Shown here one piece after another: positions 17,201 through 27,236 of a DNA stretch of 64,000 bases. The notes beneath the pieces are model-generated. The model was not told the DNA's origin. It saw only the letters and a program-made list of their open reading frames with translations, and did no database searches. Source of the stretch: Acidimicrobiaceae bacterium (lineage in GTDB: Bacteria > Actinomycetota > Acidimicrobiia > Acidimicrobiales > Aldehydirespiratoraceae); the NCBI GenBank assembly GCA_009843915.1, contig VYCM01000037.1:24772-88771 (forward strand). Direction: 5' to 3'. The translations under genes and the position numbers were made by a program. The first letter of the stretch is position 1. The number at the start of each line of letters is the position of its first letter.

Positions 17201-17919
17201 GGTTCGGGCTCGATCCAGGGGTCGTCGACGGGCCTGATGACGACCGGCCCGATGTCGATTCGCCGGTCGGTGCCGACCAGGTCGGCAACCAGTTCGCCCA
17301 CCCCGGCCGCGGGCATCATCCGGGCCCGAACAGAATCGGGGGCCTTGCCATCCCATAGCTCGGTGTCGATCTGGGCGGGGGACAGTGTGATCACCCGAAT
17401 GCCGTGGTCCCGACCCTCCAGCCGCAGCACCTCACCCAGCGCGTTGAGTCCTCCCTTGGACGCGGCGTAGGCCGCATTGCCCTCGAATGCTTGCACGGCA
17501 GCGATGCTGCTAATGAGCACGATCTGACCCGCGGACTGGCTGAGGGCCTCCCAGCCCGCCCTGGTCAGGGCCATCACCGCGCTCAGGTTGACGTCCAGCA
17601 CCCGGTGCCAATGGTCCGGGGTGACCTCGGGTGCCGGCGCCTTGTCGAACACGCCCGCGCTGTGAACCATCAAGTCGATCCGGCCGTGCTCGGCGAGGAC
17701 CTCCGCGACGACCCGCTCGGGCTCGCCGGGCGCGGTCAGATCGGCCGCGATCGGTGTTGCGGGCCCGTCCAGCTCCGAAGCCGCGGCCTCGAGCCGGTCC
17801 CGCCGGCGACCCACCAGCACGCATCGGGTGCCGCGAGCCGACAGGGAGGCCGCGCAGGCTGATCCGATACCCGAGCCGCCGCCGGTCACGACGGCCACTG
17901 CGGACTCGATGGCGGTCAT
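17197..17919 (-). CDS. SDR family oxidoreductase between Mch and the Mer-like gene
   Basis: 240-residue classical SDR. It has TGGGSGIGSACAA (cofactor loop), VHSAG in place of NNAG, the catalytic Ser in LISSIAAV, and Tyr-x3-Lys in AAYAASKGGLN. An Arg pair after the second strand (VGRRRDRLEAA) suggests NADP(H). The genes on both sides encode pterin-C1-type enzymes with gaps of 7 and -4 bases. It could therefore supply the methenyl/methylene redox step that Mtd enzymes normally carry out, but this is only positional inference. An ordinary alcohol or ketone reductase role is equally possible from sequence. Confidence 0.88.
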   Translation of the reverse strand: MTAIESAVAVVTGGGSGIGSACAASLSARGTRCVLVGRRRDRLEAAASELDGPATPIAADLTAPGEPERVVAEVLAEHGRIDLMVHSAGVFDKAPAPEVTPDHWHRVLDVNLSAVMALTRAGWEALSQSAGQIVLISSIAAVQAFEGNAAYAASKGGLNALGEVLRLEGRDHGIRVITLSPAQIDTELWDGKAPDSVRARMMPAAGVGELVADLVGTDRRIDIGPVVIRPVDDPWIEPEP

Positions 17920-17926
17920 CGGCCGG

Positions 17927-18886
17927 TTACCCGAAGAATGATGCGGTCAGCACTTCGTAGTTGATGCGTCCCGCGCTGAAGGTCCGGCCGCTGGCCAGGT
18001 TGGTGAGGTGGATCTCGGCCGGGGAGTGCAGCTCGATGGGGATCTCGTAGAAGTCCCGACCGGCGTCCTCGTAGATCTCGATGAAGGGTCGTCCATAGGC
18101 CTCGCAGGCGACCGACACCACCCGGTCCACGATCTCGGCGCACTGGGCGTCTTCGGCTTCGACGGTGACGTTGGAGATGCCGCCGTACAGCAGGCTGTCG
18201 TTGATGCGCCCCATCGAGATCAAGTCGTCGTCCACCAGGGGTGGCACCACGCCCAGGCCGTAGGCGTAGCGCAGGCCGCGCAGGTCCATGCCCTCCTCGG
18301 CCAGGCGGTGAATCGACTGCTCCACGATGCGGGCCGCCACCTGCACCGCGGTCACCAGGCTGCGGTTGGGCGCGAACAGCACGTACAGGTCGCTGGGGGC
18401 GACCCGGCATGCGGAGGCGATCATGTCGGCCATGGCCTCCGGGATCGGCTCGGAGGTCTGGATGGCCACCACCGACTCGTGGTGGTCGTCGCGGTAGTCG
18501 ATCCACTCGAAGTAGTGGTCGAGGCTGTCGCGGTTCAGGGCCCGCCCCGGCCCGGCCAGGATGGCGGCGTGCTCGGTGCCGGGGGCCTGGAGGCGCCAGC
18601 CGGCGATCTGCGACGCCACGCAGGCCTCGATGGGGTGGTCGATCATCACCCGCACCGCGGCGAGCATGCGCCCGGCCAGTTCGAAGGGCTCGTAGCTGAC
18701 GATGCCCAGTCCGCCCAGGCTGGCCACGGTGTAGAGCTGCGCGGCCCGCCAGCCGCCCTTGGCCTCCAGGCCCATGTCGATGACGGTCGTGCCGTTCCCG
18801 AGCCGGTCCACCGACACGCCCAGCGCGTCGGCCTCGTCGAGGACGACCCGCACCGTCTTCATTGCCTCACGGTTGACGCTGACCAT
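17927..18886 (-). CDS. mch: Methenyl-tetrahydromethanopterin cyclohydrolase (Mch) homologue
   Basis: 319 residues, the usual length of Mch. It aligns by eye with archaeal Mch along its whole length: MVSVNREAMK at the start, NGTTVIDMGLEAKGGW (about residue 30), SLGGLGIVSY, DHPIEACVASQIAGW (about 83), GPGRALNRD, APNRSLVTAVQVAARIVE (about 175), DDDLISMGRINDSLLYGG (about 225), YGRPFIEIYEDAGRDFYEI and TFSAGRINYEVLTASFFG at the end. Mch interconverts formyl- and methenyl-tetrahydromethanopterin. H4MPT enzymes are typical of methanogens and methylotrophic proteobacteria and not of this kind of actinobacterium. It sits 1 base from the SDR before it and 7 from the SDR after it. The pterin used here may be H4MPT, folate or an analogue. 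Confidence 0.88.
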   Translation of the reverse strand: MVSVNREAMKTVRVVLDEADALGVSVDRLGNGTTVIDMGLEAKGGWRAAQLYTVASLGGLGIVSYEPFELAGRMLAAVRVMIDHPIEACVASQIAGWRLQAPGTEHAAILAGPGRALNRDSLDHYFEWIDYRDDHHESVVAIQTSEPIPEAMADMIASACRVAPSDLYVLFAPNRSLVTAVQVAARIVEQSIHRLAEEGMDLRGLRYAYGLGVVPPLVDDDLISMGRINDSLLYGGISNVTVEAEDAQCAEIVDRVVSVACEAYGRPFIEIYEDAGRDFYEIPIELHSPAEIHLTNLASGRTFSAGRINYEVLTASFFG

Positions 18887-18887
18887 G

Positions 18888-19664
18888 TCAGGCGGGGGTG
18901 GACTCGCGGGCGCCCAGCGCGGCGTCGACGGGGATGATGGCGCCGTTCAGGTAGCTGGCCTCCGGTGAGGCCGCGAACAGGATGGCAGCAGTGATCTCGG
19001 CGGGCCGTCCGAAGCGGCCCTCGGGGATGTGGCGCTGGATGGCGGCCTGAAGGTCGGGGTCCGGCATCCCGGCCAGCAGAGCCTCAGTGGCGATGAGACC
19101 GGGCGCCACCGCGTTGACCCTCACTCCCTTGGGGCCGAGTTCCAGGGCCATGGCCCGGGTCAGCCCCTCGACAGCGCCCTTGGAGGCGATGTAGGCGCAG
19201 CGGTTGACCACCCCCAGGCGAGCCAGGATGGAGCTGACGTGGACGATGGCGCCCCGGCCCCGCTCCACCATGCCGGCCGCCGCCAGCTGGCTCAGCTGGA
19301 ACAGCCCTCTCACGTTGGCCTGCCAGACCGTGTCGAAGGCCTCCAGGGACAGGTCGAACATCGAGGAGCGGTCGATGACCGCCGCGTTGTTGACCAGGAT
19401 CGACACCGGCCCCAGCGAGGCCTCCACCTCCTGAGCGAGCCGGGCCACGTCGGCCTCGCGGCCGATGTCGGCCTGGAACACCTCGGCCGTGCCGCCTGCG
19501 TCGGCGATGGCCTCACGGGTGGTGACCGCACCGTCGGCGTCGCTGCGGTAGTTGACCGCGACCCGGGCACCCTCGGCTGCGAACGCTCGGGCGGTTGCCG
19601 CGCCGATGCCCCTGGATGAGCCGGTGATCAGCACGGTGTCGCCGTCGAAGCGATCAGGTCTCAC
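18888..19664 (-). CDS. SDR family oxidoreductase, FabG-like
   Basis: 258-residue classical SDR. Visible motifs are TGSSRGIGAAT (cofactor loop), NYRSDADG (suggesting NADP), NNAAV, the catalytic Ser in HVSSILARL, Tyr-x3-Lys in AYIASKGAVE, and the PGLIATE segment. It lies 2 bases after the lipoyl-protein gene and 1 base before Mch, so it is almost certainly part of the E1/lipoyl/Mch operon. It might reduce an acyl or one-carbon intermediate. FabG-type beta-ketoacyl reduction is less likely given the neighbours. Confidence 0.88.
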   Translation of the reverse strand: MRPDRFDGDTVLITGSSRGIGAATARAFAAEGARVAVNYRSDADGAVTTREAIADAGGTAEVFQADIGREADVARLAQEVEASLGPVSILVNNAAVIDRSSMFDLSLEAFDTVWQANVRGLFQLSQLAAAGMVERGRGAIVHVSSILARLGVVNRCAYIASKGAVEGLTRAMALELGPKGVRVNAVAPGLIATEALLAGMPDPDLQAAIQRHIPEGRFGRPAEITAAILFAASPEASYLNGAIIPVDAALGARESTPA

Positions 19665-19666
19665 GG

Positions 19667-19936
19667 CTAGCCCCCCGCAATGGTCGCCGCCTCGGCCTCG
19701 TCGTCGGCGATCACGGCCAGAACGGTGCCCACGTCCACGGTCTCGTCCTCGTCGACCAGGATCCGGGCCACCACACCGGCGCAGGGCGCCTCCAGGTCGT
19801 TCTCGACCTTCTCAGTCTCGACCTCGGCGATCACCTCGCCCTCGACCACATGGTCGCCCTCGTCGACGTACCAGGCCACCACGGTGCCGTCCTCCATGGT
19901 CAGCCCCCACTTGGGCAGTATCACATTGGTCGCCAT
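19667..19936 (-). CDS. Free-standing lipoyl (biotinyl/lipoyl-type) carrier protein
   Basis: An 89-residue protein made only of a lipoyl-attachment domain: VILPKWGLTMEDGTV at the start and the swinging-arm hairpin EVETEKVEND with the predicted modified Lys at residue 43. The flanking EKV sequence fits lipoate and not biotin (MKM). There is no peripheral-subunit-binding domain and no acyltransferase domain, unlike a normal E2. It follows E1-beta by 26 bases and precedes an SDR by 2. It would take a reductively acylated group from the E1 and hand it to an unknown acceptor, much as glycine-cleavage H protein does. Confidence 0.85.
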   Translation of the reverse strand: MATNVILPKWGLTMEDGTVVAWYVDEGDHVVEGEVIAEVETEKVENDLEAPCAGVVARILVDEDETVDVGTVLAVIADDEAEAATIAGG

Positions 19937-19962
19937 TCAGCTTCTCCTCGTGTTCCGTGCTG

Positions 19963-21002
19963 TCAGTACTGGGCGGCGCTGCTGATGGCGGCGGCGATGT
20001 CGTCGGTGCCGGGGAGCACGATGTCCTCCAGGGGCACCGAGAAGGGGATCGGGGCGTCGAGGCCGTCCACCCGCACCACCGGGCCCCGCAACTCGGCGAA
20101 GCACTCCTCGCTGATGCGGGCGCTCAGCTCGGCGCCGAGCCCGCCGATCCTGGGGGCCTCGTTGGCCACCACCACCCGGCCGGTCTTGGCTGCCGAAGCC
20201 AGCACGGTGGCCGCGTCGTAGGGCCGGATCGTCCGCAGGTCGACCACCTCGACCGAGACGCCGTCGGCTGCGGCCCTCTCGGCCGCCTCCAGCGCCATCG
20301 GCACCATTCGCATGGCCGCCACCACGGTAACGTCGGCACCCTCGCGGGCTACGGCGGCCGCCCCCAGCGGGGTGGTGTAGTACTCGGGGGGCACCTCGGC
20401 CCGGCTGCGGTACAGGGCCTTGTGCTCCAGGAACAGCACCGGGTCGTCGCTGTCGATCGACGCCAGCAGCAGGCCCTTGGCGTCGATCGGGTTGGACGGG
20501 GCCACGATCACGATGCCGGGCACGTTCAGGAACCAGCCCTCCACGCTCTGGGAGTGGTGCGGCCCGCCGCCGAACCCGCCCCCGCAGGCGGTGCGGATCA
20601 CCAGGGGCGCCTTGAACTGGCCGTCGAACATGTAGTGGAGCTTGGCCACGTTGTTCACGACCTGGTCGTAGCACTCGGCGATGAAGTCGGCGAACATGAT
20701 CTCGGCCACCGGGCGCATGCCGACCATGGCCGCGCCCGCGCAGGTGCCGATGATGGCCGCCTCCGACAGGGGCGTGTCACGCACCCGTTCCGGCCCGTAC
20801 TTGGCCAGCAGCCCCTTGGTCACGCCGAAGTCGCCGCCCATCTCGGCGATGTCCTCGCCGATCAGGAACATCTCGGCATGTTTGTCCATGGCCAGGTCGA
20901 GGGCGTTGTTGAGGGCCTGGGTGAAGCTGGCCTTGCGGACCCGGTCCCTGGGCTTGCGGGGGGTGCGGGCCTTGCGTGCCGGGCGGGCAGTGTCGGCGGC
21001 GG

Positions 21003-21006
<4 letters not shown>
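19963..21006 (-). CDS. Thiamine-diphosphate-dependent dehydrogenase E1, beta subunit
   Basis: 347-residue transketolase-like pyrimidine and C-terminal domains. A basic N-terminal tail (about 25 residues) precedes the fold. The catalytic-Glu region is LIGEDIAEMGGDFGV (about residue 48), with the ACGGGFGGGPHHSQS loop (about 140) and VVDLRTIRPYDAATV in the C-terminal domain. It pairs with the alpha chain encoded just upstream to decarboxylate a 2-oxoacid (pyruvate, branched-chain, acetoin or another) and load the acyl group on a lipoyl arm. ATG 21006 overlaps the alpha stop (ATGA), so the chains are made in equal amounts. Confidence 0.92.
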
Positions 21007-21979
<973 letters not shown>

Positions 21980-21980
<1 letters not shown>

Positions 21981-22654
21981 TACGGCTCCTTGGGGTTGGC
22001 GATGAACTCCGACCACGGCGTGCGGGCCAGGAAGTAGGCGCCATCGTCCACTGTGCGGAGATAGGTCCGCAAACCGAGCCGGCCGATGGGTTCCAGCCGC
22101 AGCGGGTCGATGCGGCCATCGGGATCGCAGATGGCGGCGTCGTAGGCCACCCACACCACCTCGGCGATCACCAGATGGACCTCGCTGAAGATCTTTCCCG
22201 GTGTTCCGAGGTCGACCACCTTGCGCACCTCGCACTCGAGGCGGGCCAGAGCCTCGCCGATGGCAGGTGATGTGACCTTGGTGGCCGGCACCGGGGTCCA
22301 GCCGGCCAGCTCGTACTCGTCCACGTTGCTCGGCGCCTCCATGGCCACCGTCTCGATCCATTCGCGGAAGACCTCGGTGGTGACGTTCACCACGAAGTCG
22401 CCGCTGGCCATCGCGTTGTTGTAGGTGTCCTTGAGCTCCCCGGTCTCCCTGAGGCCCATGGTGATGCCGAGCAGCATCGGATCGCCGGTGAGGGGCAGGT
22501 AGTAGCTCATGGGCGCGATGTTGGCGACGCCCTCAGGACTGCGGGTGGACACCATGGCGATGGGGCGGGGCACCACCAGCTGCGACAGCATGAACTGCCG
22601 CTCCATCGGCGGGTGCTCGGCCGGGTCGAAGGTGACGGTCCGCTCTTGGTCCAC
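21980..22654 (-). CDS. Flavin reductase-like (DIM6/NTAB family) FMN-binding protein
   Basis: 224-residue flavin-reductase-like split barrel. Family features are the N-terminal LVVPRPIAMVSTRSPEGVAN segment, APMSYYLPLTGDPM, NNAMASGDFVVNV, and a conserved acidic region before VHLVIAEV. It binds FMN and may reduce flavin for a partner or act directly on a substrate. It is encoded between the Rieske oxygenase and the E1 genes with short gaps (37 and -1 bases). It could feed electrons to the Rieske enzyme, for which no ferredoxin or reductase gene is visible, or to the LLM enzyme. Both are inference. Confidence 0.85.
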
Positions 22655-22691
22655 GGTGCTGGTCCCGGCCGGGGTCGCGTGGGTCGCCCGC

Positions 22692-23861
22692 TCAGGCGCC
22701 GTTGGCGGGCCAGTGCTCGCGGTAGCGCCTCACCAGCCAGCGGTTGAACTGCACCAGGGTCTCCTCCTGCCACGAGTAGCGACCGCGGGGCGCGAGATGC
22801 GAGTTGAGGCCCTGCTGGGTCATGGCGTCTACGTAGATGTCCTGCTCGTTGAAGTTGTTGACGCCGTCCTCGGCCGCCTTGAACAGGTAGTCGAACAGGG
22901 GGTCCTCCAGCGCCGACGGCTCCAGGCAGTAGCCGATGTGGATGGTGATGTTGCCGGCGTCCTGCGGGCTGATGATGAAGTAGGCCACCTCGTCGGGGAC
23001 GATGGCCAGCGCCAGCGTGGGCGGGATCAGCACGAAGCCGCCCCGCTTGCGCTGATCGGTGGTCAGGTTGGAGAACACGGGCAGGATGCAGCGCTGGGTG
23101 GGGTTGAATGAGCTGTCGATGTCGGTGAAGTGCTGGATCCGGCCGATGGCGCCGTCGTTGTCGTCCCAGGGCAGGAAGTCGTTCATGTGACTGGGAGCGA
23201 AGGTCTGGAGTGGGCCGTGCAGCCGGCTGGCGTGGTAGGGGTCGTTGAAGTTCTCCATCATGACCTTCCAGTTCCACGGAAGGTCCGGGATCGTCTTGCC
23301 TCCGAGGGTGGTCGTCGACTCCAGCCCGTAGTTGGTGAGCATGTCGTCGATCTTGGTCATGGTCGGCCCGAAGGGCGGGGCGTCGTGGTCGAAGTTGGCC
23401 ATGATGAACCCCTGCCAGATCTCCACCTTCAACTCGGGCAGGTTGTGATCACTGCGGTCGAAGTCCACCGCGCGCTCCATAGCCGGGGTGCCGAGCAGCG
23501 CACCGTCGAGCCCGTAGGTCCAGTGGTGATAAGGGCACGTGAAGCGGCGGCAGTTGCCCGATCCCTCCGCGATGACCATTCCCCGGTGGCGGCACACGGC
23601 CGACATCACCCGCAACTCGCTGTCGGAGTCCCGAGCCGCGATCAGCGGCTCGCCCGCGATGGTGATGCAGCGGAAGTCTCCCGGCTCCTTCAGCTGGTCG
23701 ATCCGGCCCACGCACAGCCACTCCCGCCGGAAGATGGCCTGCCGTTCGAACTCGTAGAACTCCGGTGACGTGTACAGCACCGGCGGCAGCAGCCGGGCCT
23801 CGTCCACTGGCCCGACCGACTCGTCGAAGCTGGCCAGCAGGTCGTCGGTCAGCACTGTCAT
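22692..23861 (-). CDS. Rieske non-heme iron oxygenase, alpha subunit
   Basis: 389-residue aromatic-ring-hydroxylating or demethylating oxygenase. The Rieske [2Fe-2S] ligands are CRHRG and CPYHHWTYG (about residues 88-112). The mononuclear iron site is NFNDPYHASRLHGP (about residue 205), with Asp, His-x4-His. Members of this group include O- and N-demethylases that release formaldehyde, which would connect naturally with pterin-C1 genes downstream, but hydroxylation is equally possible. GGAGCGATCC before the ATG is a reasonable ribosome site. It is the first gene of the operon; the amidase ends 58 bases upstream. Confidence 0.9.
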   Translation of the reverse strand: MTVLTDDLLASFDESVGPVDEARLLPPVLYTSPEFYEFERQAIFRREWLCVGRIDQLKEPGDFRCITIAGEPLIAARDSDSELRVMSAVCRHRGMVIAEGSGNCRRFTCPYHHWTYGLDGALLGTPAMERAVDFDRSDHNLPELKVEIWQGFIMANFDHDAPPFGPTMTKIDDMLTNYGLESTTTLGGKTIPDLPWNWKVMMENFNDPYHASRLHGPLQTFAPSHMNDFLPWDDNDGAIGRIQHFTDIDSSFNPTQRCILPVFSNLTTDQRKRGGFVLIPPTLALAIVPDEVAYFIISPQDAGNITIHIGYCLEPSALEDPLFDYLFKAAEDGVNNFNEQDIYVDAMTQQGLNSHLAPRGRYSWQEETLVQFNRWLVRRYREHWPANGA

Positions 23862-23919
23862 GGATCGCTCCTTGCGGTGGCGACGCGCCTTCGGGGGCCG
23901 GTCAGCGCGCCGGTTGAAC

Positions 23920-25557
23920 CTAGTTGGCCGGATCGAGCGGCTTCACATCGGGAGAGGCGGGGACGCCGTCGCTTTGAAGCGCCCTACCGAGATGCAGGCA
24001 GAGGGCGTCGTTGTGGTGAGGGGCGACGATCTGCACAGCTGCGGGACGGCCTTCGTCCGACCCGACGGGCACCACCAGCGCGGGATTGCCGGTGACGTTG
24101 AACGGCAGGAAGTTGCGGGCCACCTTGTCGAGCCACAGCCGGTCGCCGTCATCGAAGAACGTGGCCGGATTGGGCGCCGAGGTGGGCGTGGCCGCGGTGA
24201 CCAGGACATCCACCCGCTCGAAGGCCGCGTCGAGGTCGCGCTGGACCAGCTCGCGGGCCCGCAGAGCCCTCAGGTAATCGGCGGCGCTGGTTCGGGCTCC
24301 GGCCGCGAGACGGCAAGCGGCCGAGGGCGTGAACTCGCCGATGCGGTGGAGGTTGCCGGCGTGGTGCGCGGCGAACTCCACCACCGTGATGACCCAGGCG
24401 ATGATGCCGGCCAGCTCGGCGTGGGGGAACGGCACCGTCTCGACCGTGCAGCCGGACTGCTCCAGTAGGGCGAGCGCAGCCGACAGGGCCTGGGCCACTC
24501 CCGGTGAGGAGCCCTCGGGTAGCCATCCGTCGGGAACCCCGACGCGCAGACCCTGCACCGATGCCCCGATCGCCCGGTAGTCACCGACGGTGCTCGTCGA
24601 CGAGTACGGGTCGGCCTGGCTGCGGCCCGCGATGACGCTCAATACCAACTCCAGATCCTCGACGGTCCGGGCCATGGGGCCGACATGGTCCAGCGTCCAT
24701 GACACCCCGAACACGCCGTCGCGGGGCACCCGGCCGAACGTCGGCTTGAGGCCGCTCACGCCGCAGTACGACGACGGCACCCGGATGGACCCGCCGGTGT
24801 CGCTGCCGAGTGCCACCGGGAAGATCCCGGCGGCCAGACCGGCTGCCGAGCCCGAGGAGCTGCCCCCCGCCCACCGGCCCGGCGCGGCGGGATTGGTCAC
24901 GCCGTCACCGGTCTCGTCGCCGAAGGCGAACTCCGGGGTGGTCGTCTTGGCCAGGATCACCGCGCCGGCATCCCGCAGCCGGGCCACGACGGCGGCGTCG
25001 GCGGGAGGGACGCGGCCCGCGTACAGATTGGATCCCGCTGTCGTGGCCAGACCCGCCGTATCGATGATGTCCTTCACTCCGACAGGGACGCCTTCCAGCG
25101 GCCCGGCGTCACCTCTTCGCCACCGTTGGGCTGAGCGTGCCGCCTGTTCTCGGGCCGCGTCGTCGTCGCGGGTCACAGCCGCTCCGATGTCGGTGTCGTT
25201 GATGCGGGTGAGGCAGGCGTCGACCATTTCGACCGGGTTGAATGCTCCCGTCTGGTAGCCATCCAGTAGTGCTGCAGCACTGAGGTCGGTCAGGTCGCCT
25301 CCAACCTTGGCAGGTTCGCTCTCCGGCGAGGGACGGGGCTCCTCGACGGTCCCGGATGCAGTCCGGGCCTTTGGCGGCCCGGCTTCAGAGATCCAGCGAT
25401 CGCCTGCCGCGGGACCGACGGTGTTGGGGAACGGCTCGCTCAGCGATCGCAGCGCGGCGAGCTTGTCGCCCAGCGTGGCCTGGGCATTGGCCGCCAGATT
25501 CAGAATGTCCTCGGGGATCGCGCTGCATCCCCTGGTGACCGCCCAATTGTCAACCAC
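23920..25557 (-). CDS. Amidase signature family enzyme
   Basis: 545-residue amidase. The catalytic Ser-cisSer-Lys triad is visible: GVKDIIDTAG (Lys), GGSSSGSAAG (cis-Ser) and GSDTGGSIRVPSSYCG (nucleophile Ser). The signature domain starts near residue 90. The first 90 residues are an extension that I do not recognise (includes ILNLAANAQATLGDKLAALRS). The family hydrolyses amides in catabolism, tRNA transamidation or natural-product tailoring. It starts 9 bases after the PhyH-type gene, so it is probably the last gene of the ACP/PPTase operon and may release or modify a polyketide amide. Confidence 0.88.
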   Translation of the reverse strand: MVDNWAVTRGCSAIPEDILNLAANAQATLGDKLAALRSLSEPFPNTVGPAAGDRWISEAGPPKARTASGTVEEPRPSPESEPAKVGGDLTDLSAAALLDGYQTGAFNPVEMVDACLTRINDTDIGAAVTRDDDAAREQAARSAQRWRRGDAGPLEGVPVGVKDIIDTAGLATTAGSNLYAGRVPPADAAVVARLRDAGAVILAKTTTPEFAFGDETGDGVTNPAAPGRWAGGSSSGSAAGLAAGIFPVALGSDTGGSIRVPSSYCGVSGLKPTFGRVPRDGVFGVSWTLDHVGPMARTVEDLELVLSVIAGRSQADPYSSTSTVGDYRAIGASVQGLRVGVPDGWLPEGSSPGVAQALSAALALLEQSGCTVETVPFPHAELAGIIAWVITVVEFAAHHAGNLHRIGEFTPSAACRLAAGARTSAADYLRALRARELVQRDLDAAFERVDVLVTAATPTSAPNPATFFDDGDRLWLDKVARNFLPFNVTGNPALVVPVGSDEGRPAAVQIVAPHHNDALCLHLGRALQSDGVPASPDVKPLDPAN

Positions 25558-25566
25558 GCCCGGTCT

Positions 25567-26493
25567 TTAGTTCCAGTCTCCCGGTGACCACACGAGCGGG
25601 AAGACTTCGCCGAAGGAATCGAGGGCCTGGCCCGTCTGGGGGTGTTGCTCGGCCAGGCCAGGAGGGTCGGGCACCATCTGCCCTGTTCGCTGGATGTACC
25701 GGGCCTCAGGGCCGGCAAAAAGCGCGGCATAGGCCCGCCGGTCGTGTTCGAGGGTCACTCCCTCGGCCGTCCCGTGGAGCAGGTTGCCGTGGAAGAGGAT
25801 CACGTCACCGGGCCGGTAATCCCAGCCCATGATGTCGAACGATCCGCGATCGCGAGGCACGTCGGGGGTGGGAGGCATCGACTTGTCCATCACCACGCCG
25901 CGGTAGGCGAACCCCGAACCCCCCTTCTCGTAGACGCCGCGCTTGCGAGCCAGGGCCATCCGGAGAGCGTTCTCCTCGTCGGACATGTCGGGGTCCCGGC
26001 CCACCATCGGCCGGTATGTGACGTTCCAGCGGTGCGATCCGCGGACCACTTCGAGGCTGGCCGGGCGAGGCACCCGGTCCGGTGATGCCCAGGCTCGCAC
26101 CAGGTGGTGGCCCTCCACGTTGTGATAGCTGGTGTCCTGGTGCCACGGGGTCGGGGCCATGAACCCTGCCCTCCGGAAGAACATCTGGTCCATGTAGAAG
26201 CGCACGGGAGCGCTGAGCACCGAGCCCACGAGACCGCCGACGGGTGAGTCGTTGGCGAACCGGCGAAGGCTGACGGACCGGGCAGCCAGCAGCTGGTCGG
26301 CCCGCACGGTCGCCCCCTGGGCGACAACCTCGCTGGACATGTGGTCGCGCTGGGCGTAGCACTCCTCCAGGCCGTCGGCGATCAAGTCCACCCACTCAGG
26401 GGCCAGCACGCCTTCGAGCAGCACCGCTCCATCGCGGTGGAACGCCTCGCTCTCGGCGTCGGTGACGTCTCTCAGGGGCGGGGCCGAGGTCAT
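25567..26493 (-). CDS. Phytanoyl-CoA dioxygenase (PhyH) family Fe(II)/2OG oxygenase
   Basis: 308-residue jelly-roll oxygenase. The iron ligands are in TPWHQDTSY (His, Asp; about residue 125) and LFHGNLLHGTAEG (distal His; about 235). An Arg for 2-oxoglutarate follows in EHDRRAYAA. PhyH proteins hydroxylate or halogenate small molecules, often carrier-bound in natural-product clusters. ATG 26493 overlaps the PPTase stop (ATGA), which ties it to the polyketide locus. A tailoring hydroxylation of the polyketide is the likeliest role (inference). Confidence 0.9.
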   Translation of the reverse strand: MTSAPPLRDVTDAESEAFHRDGAVLLEGVLAPEWVDLIADGLEECYAQRDHMSSEVVAQGATVRADQLLAARSVSLRRFANDSPVGGLVGSVLSAPVRFYMDQMFFRRAGFMAPTPWHQDTSYHNVEGHHLVRAWASPDRVPRPASLEVVRGSHRWNVTYRPMVGRDPDMSDEENALRMALARKRGVYEKGGSGFAYRGVVMDKSMPPTPDVPRDRGSFDIMGWDYRPGDVILFHGNLLHGTAEGVTLEHDRRAYAALFAGPEARYIQRTGQMVPDPPGLAEQHPQTGQALDSFGEVFPLVWSPGDWN

Positions 26494-27236
26494 CGGCCGC
26501 CGCCTTCGTAGGCGACCGCGGCCGCGAAGCGGTCGGTGCTGATGTCCTCGAGTCTCCATCCCGGAATGCCAGCGAGCCGGACAGAGCCGCTGGTTGCGCC
26601 GGCCCTCACTTCCTGCGGGATCTCGAAGCGGGACACGTCCAGCGAAAGGCCCATGCCGTGGGCCTTGCTAAGTGCTTCCTTCATCGTCCAGAGCCTGAAG
26701 AACAGGTGGAGCCGATCCCGGTCGTTCGCCGCGGACAACTCATGCTTCTCGTTGGGGCCGAACACTGCGTCGATCAACTCGTCGAGGTTCCGGTGGGGAA
26801 GCCGCTCCTCGACATCGATCCCGACCTGCCGGCCGGACGCTAGGGCGATCAGGCCGTGGGCGCCGCTGTGGCTCACGTTGAAGCTGATCGGAGCGCGCCG
26901 CCTGCGCACGATGGCGTACGGCTTGCCGTGCTGTGAGGTCCGGAAGGCGAGATGCTCGTTGCGGCAACCGAGTTCCTGGCACAGCGCGGATCGGAGTGCA
27001 GCCCGGCACAGCGTGAACCGGTGCCTCGGACTCTCGTACACGAACCGTTCACGCCGGCGCTGCTCGGTGCTGTCGAGCCACTGCAGGGCGCGTTGCTCGC
27101 GCCCATCGCCGGTCGACAGGTCTACATGCAGTACGCGGACATCATCGATGGCGCGGAACGCAGTGAACCAATGCTCTGACCCCTCAGCTGCCGGGGGGAC
27201 CGGCGCGAGGAGCTTCCCGGACGGGAGAGGAGTCAG
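26490..27236 (-). CDS. Sfp-type 4'-phosphopantetheinyl transferase, apparent CTG start
   Basis: Transfers phosphopantetheine from CoA to carrier-protein Ser. Motifs are FNVSHSG, GIDVEE (Mg ligands) and FFRLWTMKEALSKAHGMGL (Mg Glu and the conserved Trp-x-x-Lys-Glu-Ala). The first ATG/GTG/TTG in frame is GTG 27041, which leaves only 183 residues and cuts off the N-terminal half-domain. The frame continues upstream with Sfp-like sequence (HWFTAFRAIDDVRVLHVDL, LQWLDSTEQRRRERF) to a stop at 27249-27251. The only plausible start giving a full 248-residue protein is CTG 27236, preceded by GGAGGT (27240-27245). It should activate the PKS ACP and the discrete ACP encoded just upstream. The stop overlaps the PhyH start. 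Confidence 0.82.
   Translation of the reverse strand: MTPLPSGKLLAPVPPAAEGSEHWFTAFRAIDDVRVLHVDLSTGDGREQRALQWLDSTEQRRRERFVYESPRHRFTLCRAALRSALCQELGCRNEHLAFRTSQHGKPYAIVRRRRAPISFNVSHSGAHGLIALASGRQVGIDVEERLPHRNLDELIDAVFGPNEKHELSAANDRDRLHLFFRLWTMKEALSKAHGMGLSLDVSRFEIPQEVRAGATSGSVRLAGIPGWRLEDISTDRFAAAVAYEGGGR

Noticed and set aside
18008..18937. A 309-codon plus-strand reading frame opposite Mch
   Set aside because: Composition is that of a GC shadow (His, Gly and Val runs), and the minus strand is a full-length Mch.
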